Assembly (NCBI GenBank): GCA_026210745.1
Contig: CP110630.1
Location: 7,006,001 to 7,070,000 of the forward strand
Source: Exobasidium rhododendri
Lineage: Eukaryota; Basidiomycota; Exobasidiomycetes; Exobasidiales; Exobasidiaceae
DNA: 64,000 nucleotides
Reading direction: 5' to 3'
This document shows, piece by piece, positions 9,898-22,239 of this stretch. A program made the position numbers and the translations under genes. The notes beneath the pieces are model-generated. The model was not told the DNA's origin. It searched no databases and saw only the letters and a program-made list of their open reading frames with translations. How positions within the stretch are numbered: position 1 is the stretch's first letter; each line of letters begins with the position of its first letter.

Positions 9898-12111
9898 ATG
9901 CTACCCCAATTGAGTATAACAACGCTCGCTCTGGCTGTGATCATCATTGGTCTGGCTTATGTCTGGCAGAAGCGATCCAAATCACAGTCGCAGCTTCCTT
10001 TGCCTCCCGGTCCGCCGGGTGTCTTCTTCTTCGGCAATGCACTTCAGCTGTGAGTAGTGTTACTTCTTCTTTCCTTTTCAAGAGAGAGAGAGAGAATGGA
10101 AAAGGCGCTGATATTCTCTCTTCACTGTAACAAACAGACCAAAGGAGCGACCATGGCTTTATTTCACTGAACTCGGAAAAACGTACGGCCCCGTCACATA
10201 CCTCAATGTAGCCGGACAACACTTTATCATCCTCAACACGCTGGAAGCTGCCAAGGAAATCCTCGTGAAGCGCGGAATGCGATACAGCTCCCGTCCTCGT
10301 CTCGTCGTTGGCCGAGAGTGGGTATTCCTCTGGTATAGTGTAAGATTAGCGACACACTGACGCTCCCTCTTCGTGCACTTTGCAGCTACATCTCCTCGGG
10401 CCACCGTCTCGTCTTGATGCCATCGGACTCTACGCAGTTCAAGAAGCACAGAGGCGCATTCCACAAGTTTGTCTCGCCCACTGCCGTGCGGGAGTGGGCA
10501 GTGTACCAGGATGCAGAAAGCACGGTGATGGTCAAGGAGCTCGGATCGATCGGCCACGTCACGAGTGCGCAGGAGGAAGAGTACCACTCTGTGCTTCACA
10601 CCATCAAGCGGTGAGTATCGCGAGCTCTTCTTGTCTGTTGTCATCCATGTTCTTAATTGGGGAAGCGGGCTCCACAGATACACTTCCTCCGTCGTCACTA
10701 CTGTCACCTACGGCTTTCGCACGCCCACACAAACCGAGAAGCCGTACCTCGACATGCAAAAGATCATCACCGAGTTTGTGCTTGCGTCGAATCCAGGAGA
10801 GAACTTGGTCGATGCATTTCCTATCTTAGACTACCTGCCCGACTTTTTGTCACCCTGGCGAAAGAAGGCCGTCGAGCAGGGCAATTTCAACTCGAAGGTG
10901 TACGGAGACCTCTTCCGCGGTGTGATCAAGAAGAGGCACACTGACGCCATGGCAACGAGAAGTTTTGCCTCCAAGTTGCAGGAGGAGAACGACGGACTGA
11001 GCGAGCTGGAGATGGCGTTCCTGTGTGGATCTGCGTTTGAGGCAGGGGTGGGTGCTACGATCCAAAGGGCAGTCGTGACGGGGACTTTGAAAATTGACTG
11101 GGCTCGCACTCTCTCTCCCACAGACGGACACGACAGCCAGTGCATTGGGAACGTTTGTACTTGCCATGTGTACGCATCCCCGTGTGTACAAAAAGCTGCA
11201 GGGAATCGTGGATGAGACGTGCCTCGCACACTCGCCCAACTTTGAGCAGTTCGAGGCGCTTCCCTACGTTCTCGCCGTGGTGAAGGAGACGCTGCGGTGA
11301 GTAGAATCTTCACTAGAATGGGTGCTCTTCGATTGCTGTGAGGAGCTCATATTCTGTCTTTTCCTCCTTGTCAGATGGCGCACAGTGACAGCAGGAGGTG
11401 AGTACATCAAAGACGCAAGGACGTGATTTGAAGGACGACTTCACTGACCGAAAACTCTACCTGTGCCAGGCCTGCCTCATCTGAGCATAAACAAGGAGGA
11501 TGATACGTATATGGGGTACCGCATCCCTGCAGGTGCCACCGTCTTTGGCAACCACTGGTGCGTGCAGAGAGCGTGCGAGATGAGGCGTGAGGTAGTATGA
11601 CAAGGGACTTAATCTTTCCCTCTCTTTTCTTCTTTGTTCTCCTTTCTTCAGGGGCATCTCCCTCGACGAGAAGCAGTATCCAGACCCGGACAACTTCCTG
11701 CCAGAGAGGTGGCTGCCCGGCGGCGCCAATGAAGACAACAAATTGACAGATCTGATGGAAGGTCATGTAGCATTTGGCTTCGGACGTCGTACATGCCCTG
11801 GCGCCGCTCTGGCTGTTCGATCTCTGTTCTTGGTCATCTCTCGAATGTCGTACTTCCTGGACATCGTTCCCGACCCGAATCACAAGTACGACACTCTCGC
11901 CTACACGTGAGTCCGATCGCTGAATAGCATGAGTCCTGGGAATGTTGTTGTGCTGATTGCCGCTCCATCTCTCCCCTCCGTCAGTGCCGGATTTAACATC
12001 GAGCCAAAGCCGTTCCCGGTCACTATTCAAGTACGAGAGTTCCGCAAGAAGCTGCTGGAGCAGGAGCTCGAGGAGGCGGATCACGCATTGAAGGGTGAGG
12101 CAAAGCACTGA
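9898..12111 (+). CDS. Cytochrome P450 monooxygenase
   Basis: Nine exons: 9898-10049, 10138-10317, 10386-10610, 10678-11047, 11124-11296, 11375-11397, 11470-11557, 11652-11906, 11985-12111. All joins use GT-AG and keep phase, giving 530 aa. The N-terminus is a membrane anchor (about 5-22) followed by a basic stretch and the proline hinge LPLPPGPPG. Helix I reads AGTDTT (308-313), the K-helix ExxR is KETLR (E364, R367), and the haem loop is FGFGRRTCPG with ligand C452. This is a typical microsomal fungal P450 that oxygenates a small molecule using a P450 reductase. The substrate is unknown. Similar enzymes act in O-demethylation or secondary metabolism, and no biosynthetic core gene lies beside it. 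Confidence 0.9.
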
Positions 12112-12628
12112 GACGATCCTCTTTCACCTATATTTCCACCTCTTGTGGTTGTCGTCTATTCGTCCTCACGAAAAGCTCCTCGTAGTATAATAAGGATGAT
12201 GGGGTGCATGTAAATTAGATAAGCTGCGCGCGCCTTTCATCCTCAGGAATTTTGCAAAAGTAGTATTCGTACCTTTATGAAGTGCTGAGGCCGGCCGTTT
12301 TGATCAAAATCTACAATGAAACCTAGAAAAATGAAAATTACAAAATTAAACTCAAGACTCTCTCCTCTTGCCCCGCGAATACTTCTATCAGTGGACTTCA
12401 GCAGTCTCCCCCGCATAATGTCTTTCCACCCCGTGCTTTTACTTCTTGTATGTCGCGCGCATCTCAAATCTCCTAAATACCGCCTCAGCAAGTGTCGCGC
12501 GAACAACGGATCCTAACTCCTACTCATCTGTCAGTGTCAAGCGAAGAGGAGGAGAGACTGACTGGTGCTCTTCTGATACTGCCACTGTCACAGTCCACAG
12601 TGGTTCGAAACACACTAAGCCTCACCTC
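12112..12628. other. Intergenic region / 5' region of Zn2Cys6 gene
   Basis: The frame of the following regulator stays open back to about 12446 but without an ATG before 12629, so I treat 12112-12628 as noncoding. An additional upstream exon cannot be excluded. AT-rich around 12240-12350. Confidence 0.4.
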
Positions 12629-14114
12629 ATGCTTTACGCTCAAGAGGCCGACATGACAGTGGATCGAGTGACATTCCCTCCTCACGTCAGCGAGCTTAAA
12701 AGGGTAGAAGGGGGAAACATCAGTGAGCAAAGCAGCGCTGTGAAGAGACAAAAGGTCAAGAAGAGTCGCATCAAGGCACCGAGGGCGTGTCTGGGTTGTC
12801 GGCGCAGTCATACAGTGTGCGAGATCAAGCGGCCCTGCAAGCGGTGTATCAAGCGTGGGACGACGGAGGAATGCATGGAGAAGGAATTGAGTGCATCGCC
12901 CTCTACTGTGGACGACAACACCACATCCTATGATCAGCAGGACTCCTTGCCATCGATATCAAAGAGTCCCAGTGCGTCTGGGTCGAAGGTGGCCGGGGAG
13001 GGAATAGTGCACGCCAGCTCTCCAGCTGCACGTCGCCCAAAGGCATCCGATGTGGGTCACATTGACTACGACTGGCCACTCGATTACCAAGGCGGCTGGA
13101 GCGGACCGAACATGCACCTATCACCTGTAGCACCGGATCACCACCTGGCATTCATCATGAACGATGCGCACCACTCCTCTCGTCAAGCTGCTGCAACTCC
13201 AGGCAGCCGCTCCAGCCACTCTCGAACGGACTCCATCGCGCGCTATGCCTCTCTTCATCCCTTTCCTGTCACTCCCAGTCACCACAACTCGACTCCTTTC
13301 ATTGCAGGCTGCCAACGATCACAAAAGGTGCAGAACGACATCAAGCGCAGACCTTTCCGTCACCTACTCGAACGCAATGAGATTGCCGACGAGTTCTCCG
13401 AGAAGGAGTCTCTCTTACGTCCATATGACTATTCATATAGCTATCGGAGGATACGTCGTTGGACTCGCTCTCCGTATTCGTTCTGGTCGTCTATATCTAC
13501 AGAGAGGGCGGATGTGGCATTGCATATCATGCAGGACGTGTGGCAGAAGCTGGCGGTGAATTTGTCGGATCTGGAGCTCGTGCAACAGGAGCAGATCTTT
13601 TTCGACTTGATCGAATACTACAGGGCGAATGTGCTCGAGGCGGTCGGCATACCGATGTGCTGCATGCGACGACTAGGCGAGATCTATGCTGCAAACGAGG
13701 CTTGGTCCGCCCTGACAGGAATCGACATGAGCGTGCTGTGTGAAGGGAGGATATGTCTCTATCAGAGTGAGTGGTGCAGGAGGGGGAAAAAAGTTGACTG
13801 CTTTGCTGACGAGCTCTCATTCTTCTCCTTCCACAGTATTAGAGGAAAGACTGAGCGTTGATTTGTTCGAAGGCGCGGCTGCCTTTACGAACGGCAGTGC
13901 CGACACCATCCAGAGCACCGGGAATCTCTACTGCTCAATGGACGTTCTCAGCTTGAGCTCTCGATCGCTGCCTCGAAATGGAAGCGAAAACGACGATTTG
14001 AGCCAGAATCATAGATCAAAGCAGTCTTCACAAACGGTCCGCGTCACTTTTGACACGATCCTCGACGTCAACGGCCTGCCTATCATCATGGTGGTGTACG
14101 CCACGCCTCTCTAA
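12629..14114 (+). CDS. Zn2Cys6 transcription factor, ERT1/AcuK-like, with PAS-like domain
   Basis: Exons 12629-13766 and 13837-14114, 471 aa from the ATG at 12629 (a second in-frame ATG is at 12653). The zinc cluster has C54, C57, C64, C70, C73 and C82 (C-x2-C-x6-C-x5-C-x2-C-x8-C) with the RPCKRCIKRG block. That block is typical of the ERT1/AcuK/RDS2 regulators of gluconeogenesis and non-fermentable carbon use. Near 360-380 the sequence NEAWSALTG...EGRICLYQ resembles their PAS-like domain. The middle is Ser/His/Pro-rich. Nuclear DNA-binding protein; targets are not visible from the sequence. Family call is fairly firm; orthology to a named gene is not. Confidence 0.78.
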
Positions 14115-14625
14115 AACCCCTTTGACTCAATGTATCTATAGCGTTCAGAGTGTACACGTTCGCCTTCATGATCCATGATTTGACCTTTGGAGAGTATCTC
14201 GCAGTGGGGCGAGTACGAAAAATCCCTGTCTGTCGGTTCGGGCTGCTAAGTCTTCCAGATTAGAGAAAAAGGGCATCTGACAGGTGTGCTTGTAGACACT
14301 GCTCGCAAGCGCGACAATCAGGCTAGTTAGAATAGTAGAAGGGACATGGCAAAGAATCGACTTCGGTCCCGGGTCTGCGCTTTTTAAAATTCTTAAAGTG
14401 TTTCTTCCCGCGTCAGATTGTGGCTTGTGATCAGCAGTATTGTGCAGTGCAGATACTGTGAAGGGATGCCTTTCCCAATTTTCTACATGAAAGTCTTCCT
14501 CTCTCCCACTCACCTTGCGTAACGGATAGCAGCGGGATTGTGGGTAATACATTGTCTCCTTCTCGACGCGGTATAAGATGGGGCATGTCTGTTGAATCTA
14601 TCCTTGATTTGATCGAGGGGCGAAG
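14115..14625. other. Intergenic region
   Basis: Lies between the Zn2Cys6 gene and the GH128 gene. It holds a TATA-like box just before the GH128 start. No gene seen. Confidence 0.5.
14572..14577 (+). promoter_or_regulatory. TATA-like box of the GH128 gene
   Basis: TATAAG lies about 49 bp before the ATG at 14626. The distance suits a short 5' leader; assignment by position only. Confidence 0.4.
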
Positions 14626-16164
14626 ATGCTGCTTTCCAGTGTTACGCTCCTGTTGACTGTCGTGGGTGCTGCTGCAGCTCAGACGTCCAGCATCATCAGG
14701 ACATCGGGCACGAACAAATGTCTGGACATTGCCGGCGGAAGTCTCATCAATGGTGCCCGAGTGGAGATAAAGACATGCACCGGCACTGCAAGCCAGACCT
14801 GGCAGTGGTTGACTGCTTCCTTGAGCGGGGCCAAGAGTATCCTACAGATGAGTGGAAGTTTCTGTCTCGATGTGCCCAACGGCATCGGTGCAAACAACGC
14901 TGCGCTACAGATCTGGACGTGCAACGGCGCCAGTAACAATCAATTCTTTGCGCGGGATGGGAACAACATCCGATGGAATGGCTCCAAGTATTGCTTGAAC
15001 GTCAGCTATGGAAGCTCACGGGCATTTGCTGACGGTCTTGCAGTGTCGCTGTATGAGTGCAAGCTGGGCGGATTGAATCAGTACTTTGTGCCGGCATCGT
15101 TTACTCTGACCTCTTCATCATCGTCGACTTCAACACCATCATCAACGCCGTCGTCCTCGTTCACTTCGCAGTCCCTCTTCCCTTCACAGTTGACGACTTC
15201 GACAGCCGCAGCAGCACTCCCGACTACGAAGCCCGCACTGACGTCCATCTTCACACCCACGTCGAAGAGGATGCTCGCTTGGGGCTACGACGGTCGAGTG
15301 GCAGGCGGTATCGGGAGCGGACCGAAGATCTCGTCGTACCATCACTGGGAGGCTGGTGCCATTCCTCAGATGCCTGCGCGCGTCACCTTCATCCCAACAT
15401 ACTGGGGTGTGTCCAAGAATGCATCATGGCAAGCTGTCAAGGCATCGCTCCGCTCGAGCATCCCTCCCGTGATCATGTCCTTTAACGAGCCCGACATCTC
15501 CTCGCAGGCCAACATGGACGCTGTCTATGCTGCCCACGTCTTCTACAACGAGATCACCCTGCCATTCGGGCGCAAAGGTAGCAACGTCGTCAGTCCTGGC
15601 ATCGTCTGGGACACCGCCTGGCTCAAGACATTCTATGCAACGTGTGAGGAGCTCGGCTGTGGCATCGACGCAGCGGGACAGCACATCTATGTCGGCATCA
15701 ACGGCAACGTGAATGCGGCGGTGGCGTCGGTCAAGCAGCAGATCACGACGATGTATGCGCTGTTTGGAAAGCCAATCATCCTGTCTGAAGTCGGCCTGAC
15801 ACAAGCTGGAGGAGGAACAAGTGCGCAGATAGTCGACTTTCTACGCAAGGTGGGCGCATACCTCGACGGGAACAGCAACGTCCTCGCCTGGGCTTTGTCT
15901 GCCGTGTTCAGCAAGGGGGACGGGTGTGAGTCTTTCCTCCCACAAAGAGGCGAAAGGAAGTACGCGTGTCTCGCTCACTGATTGACACACCTGCCCAATG
16001 ACCAGGGGACGGCTATCTGAATAGCAACATGGCCTTCTTCGACGCAGACGGCTCGATCAGCGATGTGAGTGGGCAGTATGTTTGTGCAGATAGTCATTGT
16101 CTCCTCTCTGAAAGACACTTGTTTTCCTCAGCTGGGCTACAAGTACATGTACGACACCTTTTGA
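14626..16164 (+). CDS. Secreted ricin-B lectin (CBM13) + GH128 beta-1,3-glucanase-like protein
   Basis: Exons 14626-15925, 16006-16064 and 16132-16164, 463 aa. Signal peptide 1-18. Residues about 20-165 form a ricin-B beta-trefoil, with repeated CLDIAGG/CLDVPNG and Q.W/QxF motifs. A Ser/Thr-rich linker (about 168-215) is a likely O-mannosylation zone. From about 218 the sequence MLAWGYDGRVAGG...FIPTYWG...FNEPD...SEVG matches the GH128 (glycosyl hydrolase, catalytic core) family. E288 in FNEPD is the probable acid/base and E388 in SEVG the probable nucleophile. GH128 enzymes cut beta-1,3-glucan, so roles in wall remodelling or feeding on fungal or plant glucans are likely. The lectin probably anchors it to polysaccharide. 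Confidence 0.88.
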
Positions 16165-16405
16165 GGGAAAAAATTCGGATGGCGGAGTGTGACGTGAGAT
16201 TTTGGTAGAGGCAGTGTATGCTTCATGCTATTCGAATTGGGAAAGTTGCGCAGGGAACCGTGACGGGGAAAAAGAGAGAGAGAGAAAGACTATTATAGGA
16301 GAGCTTGCTAATACAATACAGGCGTACTAAAGAGAAATGCAAGTGGAGGGTACACATACAATACACAAGAGGAAAAGGGGTAAAAGTAACGATATGAAGG
16401 AAGTC

Positions 16406-18616
16406 TTACAACTCGATCATTCTTTGATCGAATCGCTTCTTTGTCCGCGACGAGGGTATGGTGGACAGCTTCTTTGTGGCTCGTTTGCGCTGCTCGACGT
16501 TGGGGTGAAGATGGACGGGACGAGGGACTTGCAGCCGCAACAGGATCTGCGACGTTTCCATGACCGACGGGCTGATGCAGTGTAAATCCTGCAGGACAGA
16601 GTGGATGCCTTGAAAGCCAAAGATGAACCAGGCAAAGAGTTTGTAGGATCGATCTCTGGACGTCTTTATTTGAACGATCTGTTCAAAGTGCGCAGAGGAG
16701 GGGGAGGGGGAAGGGGATTGCATGCTGAAAGAAGGAGCGCGCAAGACGGATGGAATCGCGCCCTTCATCGCATCTTCCCCGCTGGAAGATGATGTCGCCG
16801 ACGAGTTGGGCGAGGGAGAGCTGAAGGGAGAGGGGGTACAGTCTGTCGGTGCAGTCGAATGAGATTCCTTCCTCGTCGCGACTGTCATCTCTTGCAGCAC
16901 TTCCGCCTGGATGATCTGGTTGAATGCGCCCACCGCCCACTCTGTCTCGTTGAGAAGCCATTTCTGCGCAAAGGCAAAGTTGAACGGAAGCTTGAGCAAA
17001 TCCAGGCTGGAATTGGAGGAAAAGGAAGGCTGTCAGCGCGCTCCCGTAATCTCCCTCCATCTTCTGCCACATAGCATCGTAAGAACTCACGACTTCGCAA
17101 TGAGGAACAGCGTGTCTTGCGCTGCTTCCAGCACTCGCGCCTGCAGTAAAGGTGAGCTGGCGACCGTGTCGTTGAGTTGCAGCAAATTGTATGCTCTCAT
17201 TTTGTTGCACGAGAAGCGAACCCAGAGGATGTTGATTGCACTGTTTCCCTCGAGGACGTTAGGGATCGACTCGGCGTCCCAATTTGCTTTGGCGTCGCTG
17301 CTCGTCCACGCAGGCAGCTTCCACATCACAGCAAGGGTGGCATCGTCATTTGCAAGAAGACGACTGACGGTGTCCTTCGCTTTCATGTTCTTCAGATCAG
17401 TCTCGTCTGTAGGCGATGTTCCGCCCTTGTCGCCTGCCACGTCCGCCTGCTGTCGCATCGTGTCGTCTTCGCTCGATCTGTGTTTCTTCTTGGGACTGGC
17501 CGTCGAACAAGCTTGCTGCGATGCAAGAATGACCCTCTCTATCATCGCTTGACTGTACGTCAACGCTCGAACCTCGGACAAGACCAATTTGATGATCTGA
17601 AAGTCCAAAGCGAGACGGTCGAGGGCCACCATACGCCTGGGATTGAAGTGGATGAGCGCGGCATCGAGGAAAGCCTCTTCTGGTCGTAGTATACATTCTT
17701 CGCTCGCATCCAGAGACATCGACAGACGCGGGTAGACGGTCATCTCAAAGTGAATCCTTCGCAGCGCATAGAGGTGGAACGATGACGGCTGATGGTGCAT
17801 GTGTACTTTCTTGAAAAAGCCAAACTTGCGCGCATGCCGAATGGACATGTTCCCGTGTGTTGTACTGAGGGTGAGCATGTGAGCCTGATGAAAGAAGCAG
17901 CACATGATAGAGTGCAGTCGACAGAAGAGAAGAGGGGGAGGGCAGTAAGAGAGGTCACGCCAGTCGTAAACCTCGCCGTCGTCGTCGTCGTCGTCGTCGT
18001 TATCGTCATCATTGTTGGTGTAGTCGGGTTCTTCTTCGTCTCCCTGATTGTCCATCCCACACAAGCCTATCAGCGTAAGTACTTCACCCACGAAGCCTCT
18101 CGCCGCACTTGTCGAGTAGAATGTCTGCATGATCCTCTTGCTGACATTGCTCGAGTGGCTCAACAGAGAGGACGCGCCCACCTCGACGAGGACGGCGTAG
18201 AGAAAGGCCAATTCAGCAGGGCGCGCCTCTAGATCGGACACACGACTCCAAAGAGCGGACAACTCTTCCTCGGTGACGAAAGATCGTGCGTCCACCAGCT
18301 GCGAAGAAGAGAGGAGGTTTGAGATGTTCGCTGTATATTAGTGACGTAACTCCGCGCATACACCGCCTCTTCTTCCTCTAACGCCCACCTTATGGCTAAG
18401 CCAGTCGTCCAGCACATGCCGCATCTCATCCATGTCGGGCAGCGCCATGTACGAGCTCATCAACATCGACTGGTGCGCGCTCGTCCATTGAGAGTTGGTG
18501 TCGTTGGTTGCCTGTCCGCTGCGATCTCTCCTTGTTTTAGGAGCACTCCCTCCTGCAGTCGACGCCTCCCCCGTCGTCCGTTGTGTGAATCTGGTGTGCG
18601 CATCACTGGATGACAT
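16406..18616 (-). CDS. Fungal transcription-factor-domain-like protein without visible DNA-binding domain
   Basis: Exons 18616-18389, 18298-17091 and 17006-16406, 678 aa. An alternative first exon 18672-18650 joined to 18605 also keeps frame and adds a different start (MQASTQRN..., 682 aa). The central part (about 80-400), with a motif around ALRRIHFEMTVYPRLSMSL, resembles the fungal-specific transcription factor middle region. A run of Asp residues (about 175-185), a Ser/Pro-rich stretch before the last about 100 residues and a basic C-terminus are also present. No Zn2Cys6 or C2H2 motif is visible in the first exon or in the roughly 700 bp upstream. It could be a co-regulator, or the DNA-binding exon was missed. 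Family call is moderate. Confidence 0.55.
17977..18012. repeat. Trinucleotide repeat (gtc)n coding for poly-Asp
   Basis: A run of gtc/atc triplets within the coding exon of the regulator-like gene. On the minus strand it encodes an Asp-rich tract interrupted by Asn. Likely length-variable. Confidence 0.75.
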
Positions 18617-18672
18617 GACTCATCGATCAGCGCGTCAGAAGTCGCTTACTTTCGCTGTGTCGATGCCTGCAT

Positions 18673-19398
18673 CTGTTTGTCTGTGTGAGGAAGGAAGTCA
18701 GTGAAAATGGCGGGGTTGGAGAAGGAAGGGGAGAAGGATCGTTCGTGAAAGGGGGCATAGATCAACTTTATTTTAAACTCGCCAAGGGTAGCAAACGTTT
18801 CACTTTTGACCTTTGCGGCTTTTCCGTCAGTCGCTACTGAGACCCCGATCCACGTGGCGGTCGTCGCCCTCGCGTCAATTAATCTGAGTGCGGGGTGACA
18901 TAAGAAAACGAGCTTCTCCGCTTGCTTGTTTGCTCTCCGCCCTTATCGGCGAACATCAGCGTGGCTTTGCAAGGCGCGTCCACATCCTCGTAAAGTGAAT
19001 CAGGGCAGCGAAAAGAGGAAGAGGCGTCAAAGTACTCTGAAACTTTGTTCATGCAATCAGGCGGTCACTCGCAGCGAGATCACAACGAGATCAGCAACGT
19101 TTATAGCATTTAGGGGAGGCGCTTTTTAGACGGGGCAGGAAAGACGAAGAGGAGGGGAAAAGGGGGAGGAGCAAGTAGACAGCAGCAGGTGACGATTGTG
19201 AGGTATTAAAGTTGACACGACGAGTGAAGAAGGACACAGAGTGGGGAGAGTGATCGGGGGGACAGCAAGACGAGACAACGATCGAGGAATCTCATCAATG
19301 CAAGAAGCGGAAGTCGAGACTGTGCGTCCAGGGAGAAAGAAGAGCGCAGGTGAGGATGAGCTATCAGGTCTGTGTCTGTGATGATGTACCTCGCTTAC
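18673..19398. other. Intergenic region
   Basis: Between the regulator-like gene (5' end) and the MFS gene (3' end), both on the minus strand. I searched it by eye for a zinc-cluster exon of the regulator and saw none. No gene seen. Confidence 0.45.
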
Positions 19399-21444
19399 TC
19401 ACCGCTTGTTTCCCTTGTCTGTCGTGGTCTGGAGATAGTGCTCCTTCTCTTCCTTGGACCAGACATCCCAGACTTGCGCTCTCTGCTTGTTACGGTAGAT
19501 GTAATAGGCCTTGGCGGCCCAGAAGAGGACGATGTTTGCTGTGACGATTCCGATCAAGGCTTTGTTTCCTTTGTGGCTGTAAAGAGTCGAAATAGAAGTC
19601 AGAGATGGAATTGTCACCCACTATCTAAACACAAACACTCACTAGTACGGCTTGTCGTCGGATCGGTACACGTTGGAGGCGATGAGCGAAGACGCTTGAA
19701 CGAACATGTTGTACACGGAGCTCGCCACTGTTCGCGTTCGGACAGAGCCGGCATTCTTTAACGTCGCAAGAATCAATACTGTCAGTTGGAACACGTTTAG
19801 AGACACACACAACACCATCGCGCCGGACTCTCACCATGCTGTTCATCGAGACGAGGATCGGGTGGGCGTAGGGATACGCCAAGAGGAGACTGAGAATGGC
19901 CCACTTTGTCCATTTGCCTGTCGAGTCAGGGATGGTGACGAGGACGATGAGGAAGATGAGCTGCCACCACGCTGCTAGAGACGAAACTAGGGTTCGCTCC
20001 TTGACCTTTTTGGAGAGAAAGGCGAGACCCAAATTCATGAGGATGAAGAGGACGCTGCTGGGAATCGTCAACAAATTGGTGTGGAAGGTACTAAAGCCGA
20101 GACTCTTGAGGATGAGAGTGAAGTAGGCATTGACCGTAGCGGGAGCCAAAAAGGTCAGGAGGCCGAGCTGTGACGAGTCGAGAGGCGAAAGAGTAAGCTA
20201 AATGCGACGATAAAGGACTTCTTCACTGCTCACCAGATAGAGCGGCCACAGATCGAAATCGGTGAGCGAGAGCCATACACTAGTAAGGGTGAGACCTTCT
20301 CTGTTGTGCATCGAGCTCTTCGTCGGGTCATCGCGCAAGACCTTGTTGACGATGATGATCTCTTCGCGTCTGGGAGAGAGACAAGATGTTAGGCGGCCGT
20401 CCTTTCCTGATTCTCTATATGACGAACGACGACTCACTCGGTGAACCAAGACTTCCTTCGCCATTTGGTGATGGAGGTCGTGCGTTCCGTTTGGGTTGGG
20501 CTCGGTGGCAGATAAAAGTACAGCAGTGCACCGACGAGGAAGGTGACAAGGCCCTCGATGAGAAAGAGCCACTGCCAGCCGACCAAACCTGCATGCTCTC
20601 GAATGTTCAAGATGGCAGCGGCGAGTAGGGCTGACACGATTTGTGTGGACGTGAGCGAAACCCAGAAGAAGGAAAGTCGGATGGTCAGCTCGTCGTGAGT
20701 GTAGTAGTAGCTCAAGTAAAGGATCGTGTCGGCGATGAAGCCACCTTCCCATAGACCGAGCAAGGCTCTTGTAGCGTAGAATTGCGCTCTGTTCTTCAAA
20801 CCTGCTTGGCCGATTGCGATCGCAGACCACGCCATCATCTGTGGTGTCAGTATCAAGAAGGAAGAGATTCAAGGAGGAGGAAGAAAGAATGTCAGAGGAA
20901 GCAGTGTGGCAAATACGTCATAGCGCCTTACGCACCTGGATCGGAATCCAGATATCGCTTCCCAACTTCTTGGAGATCAGCTGGGAAGGCAGTTCGGCGC
21001 ACAGGAAACAGAGATAGAAGATCGTCTGACCCGTGTTGTAGTCGTTTGTCGACATGTTGAGATCCTTGAGGAATCCACCAGCAAGAGCGTTGGTGATGTT
21101 TCCACGATCAAGTTGCAAAGCGGCAAAGGAGATACACGCAACAAGGGCCACTCTGTAGTCCAACTTGCGTCGAATCTTCTTCTCTTCTGCGTCAGTCCAT
21201 TCTGCATTGGGATCCCATCTATGCTTGGACTCGTACAAGTCCGACGGCTCGTGGTATCTGCATATCTTTTGTGTCAGCTTCAAGTATGTCGACGGCCTCA
21301 TCACGCTCTTCCGACTCACCGCCATGCATCCTCTTGGACTGTCACTGACTCGGAGACATGCTCCGAGCTCGACTTCTCGGTGTCGAGGATGGAATCATCG
21401 CTGGCGTGACGCTTGATGGGATCACGAAGGAGAATAGTAGTCAT
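19399..21444 (-). CDS. MFS transporter, anion:cation symporter (Dal5/Seo1-like) family
   Basis: Seven exons: 21444-21320, 21257-20936, 20838-20438, 20369-20234, 20167-19835, 19755-19643, 19576-19399, all phase-compatible, 535 aa. A hydrophilic N-terminus (1-60) with WTDAEEKKIRRKLDYRV leads into the first helix. The sequence LQLDRGNITNALAGGFLKDLNMSTNDYNTGQTIF, and GLWEGGFIADTILYLSYYYTHDE after TM4, are the hallmark blocks of the Dal5/ACS permease family. About twelve helices; C-terminal helix followed by a short charged tail. Members import organic anions such as allantoate, nicotinate or sulfonates. Proximity to a TauD-type dioxygenase and a sulfatase suggests sulfonate or sulfate-ester uptake (inference). 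Confidence 0.88.
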
Positions 21445-22239
21445 TGCTCGCAACGATGCACTGCCACGCAATGAAAGGCTCAAGAAGGAAGATGAGAATG
21501 GGGATAAAACGGGATGCAGGCTAATAAAGTGACAGACAAGCCTCTTATCTACTTTCTTCCTTCTTCGCAAGATCAGCCACCTTTCCGACAGTTTTCTTCC
21601 CGGAATTCATCCTACCAAGCAAGCGTAAGAAGGGGGGGAAGGGCGCCGTCGGAATACTTCTTCTTGCGTGCTCGACAGCCGCTCCTTCTCACTGGAAAGT
21701 AAAGGCTTCGGCTTCATGGCTGTCTCTCCCTATGCCGTCTGGCTCAATCAATGGGAAATTCAGGAACGGACTTAAGTGATAAGATGCATGTATTCCAGTT
21801 CAGTCCAGCCACACATGCACGATAGTGGATGGTGTGACTGACCCCGAGCAGGCTATTGATAAAGTTCGATCATGGATGGGGCGAGGAGCATTGCATATGA
21901 CGTGACAAGATAAAGGGAAGAGGGTTCGGGGAGGGCAAAATGTTGAGCCCGTAGTGTCCTGCAATCCTTAAATCAGATTCGTCCCTCTCTAGTTCGAGCA
22001 ATTAGTCCGGCTTAGCGCGTAATCATGGCGTGCTGCGACGCGAATGTGGTGTATTGAAGGGGGAAAAGCCAGGCACGGCGGGCATTCATGGATACAGTAG
22101 CCTTTGTGGTAGCCTGCGTACTGAAGTGTCAAAGATAGTCCTATACATCTGGGCATTCCCTTCTTTCTTCATCTTCCTTTCTCACTTTCTTCGCTCAACT
22201 CAACACCATCACCATCACAACGCACATCCTTCCTTGATC
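21445..22239. promoter_or_regulatory. Divergent region between transporter and TauD-type dioxygenase
   Basis: A 795-bp region holding the promoters of the minus-strand transporter and the plus-strand dioxygenase; a shared control is plausible. The pyrimidine-rich tract at 22158-22200 precedes the dioxygenase start. The 22030-22239 frame is open but lacks protein-like character. No gene seen. Confidence 0.45.

Noticed and set aside
22030-22239. 70-residue N-terminal extension of the TauD-type gene
   Set aside because: No ATG in the preferred context and no similarity to the family N-terminus; ATG at 22240 gives a normal-length enzyme.
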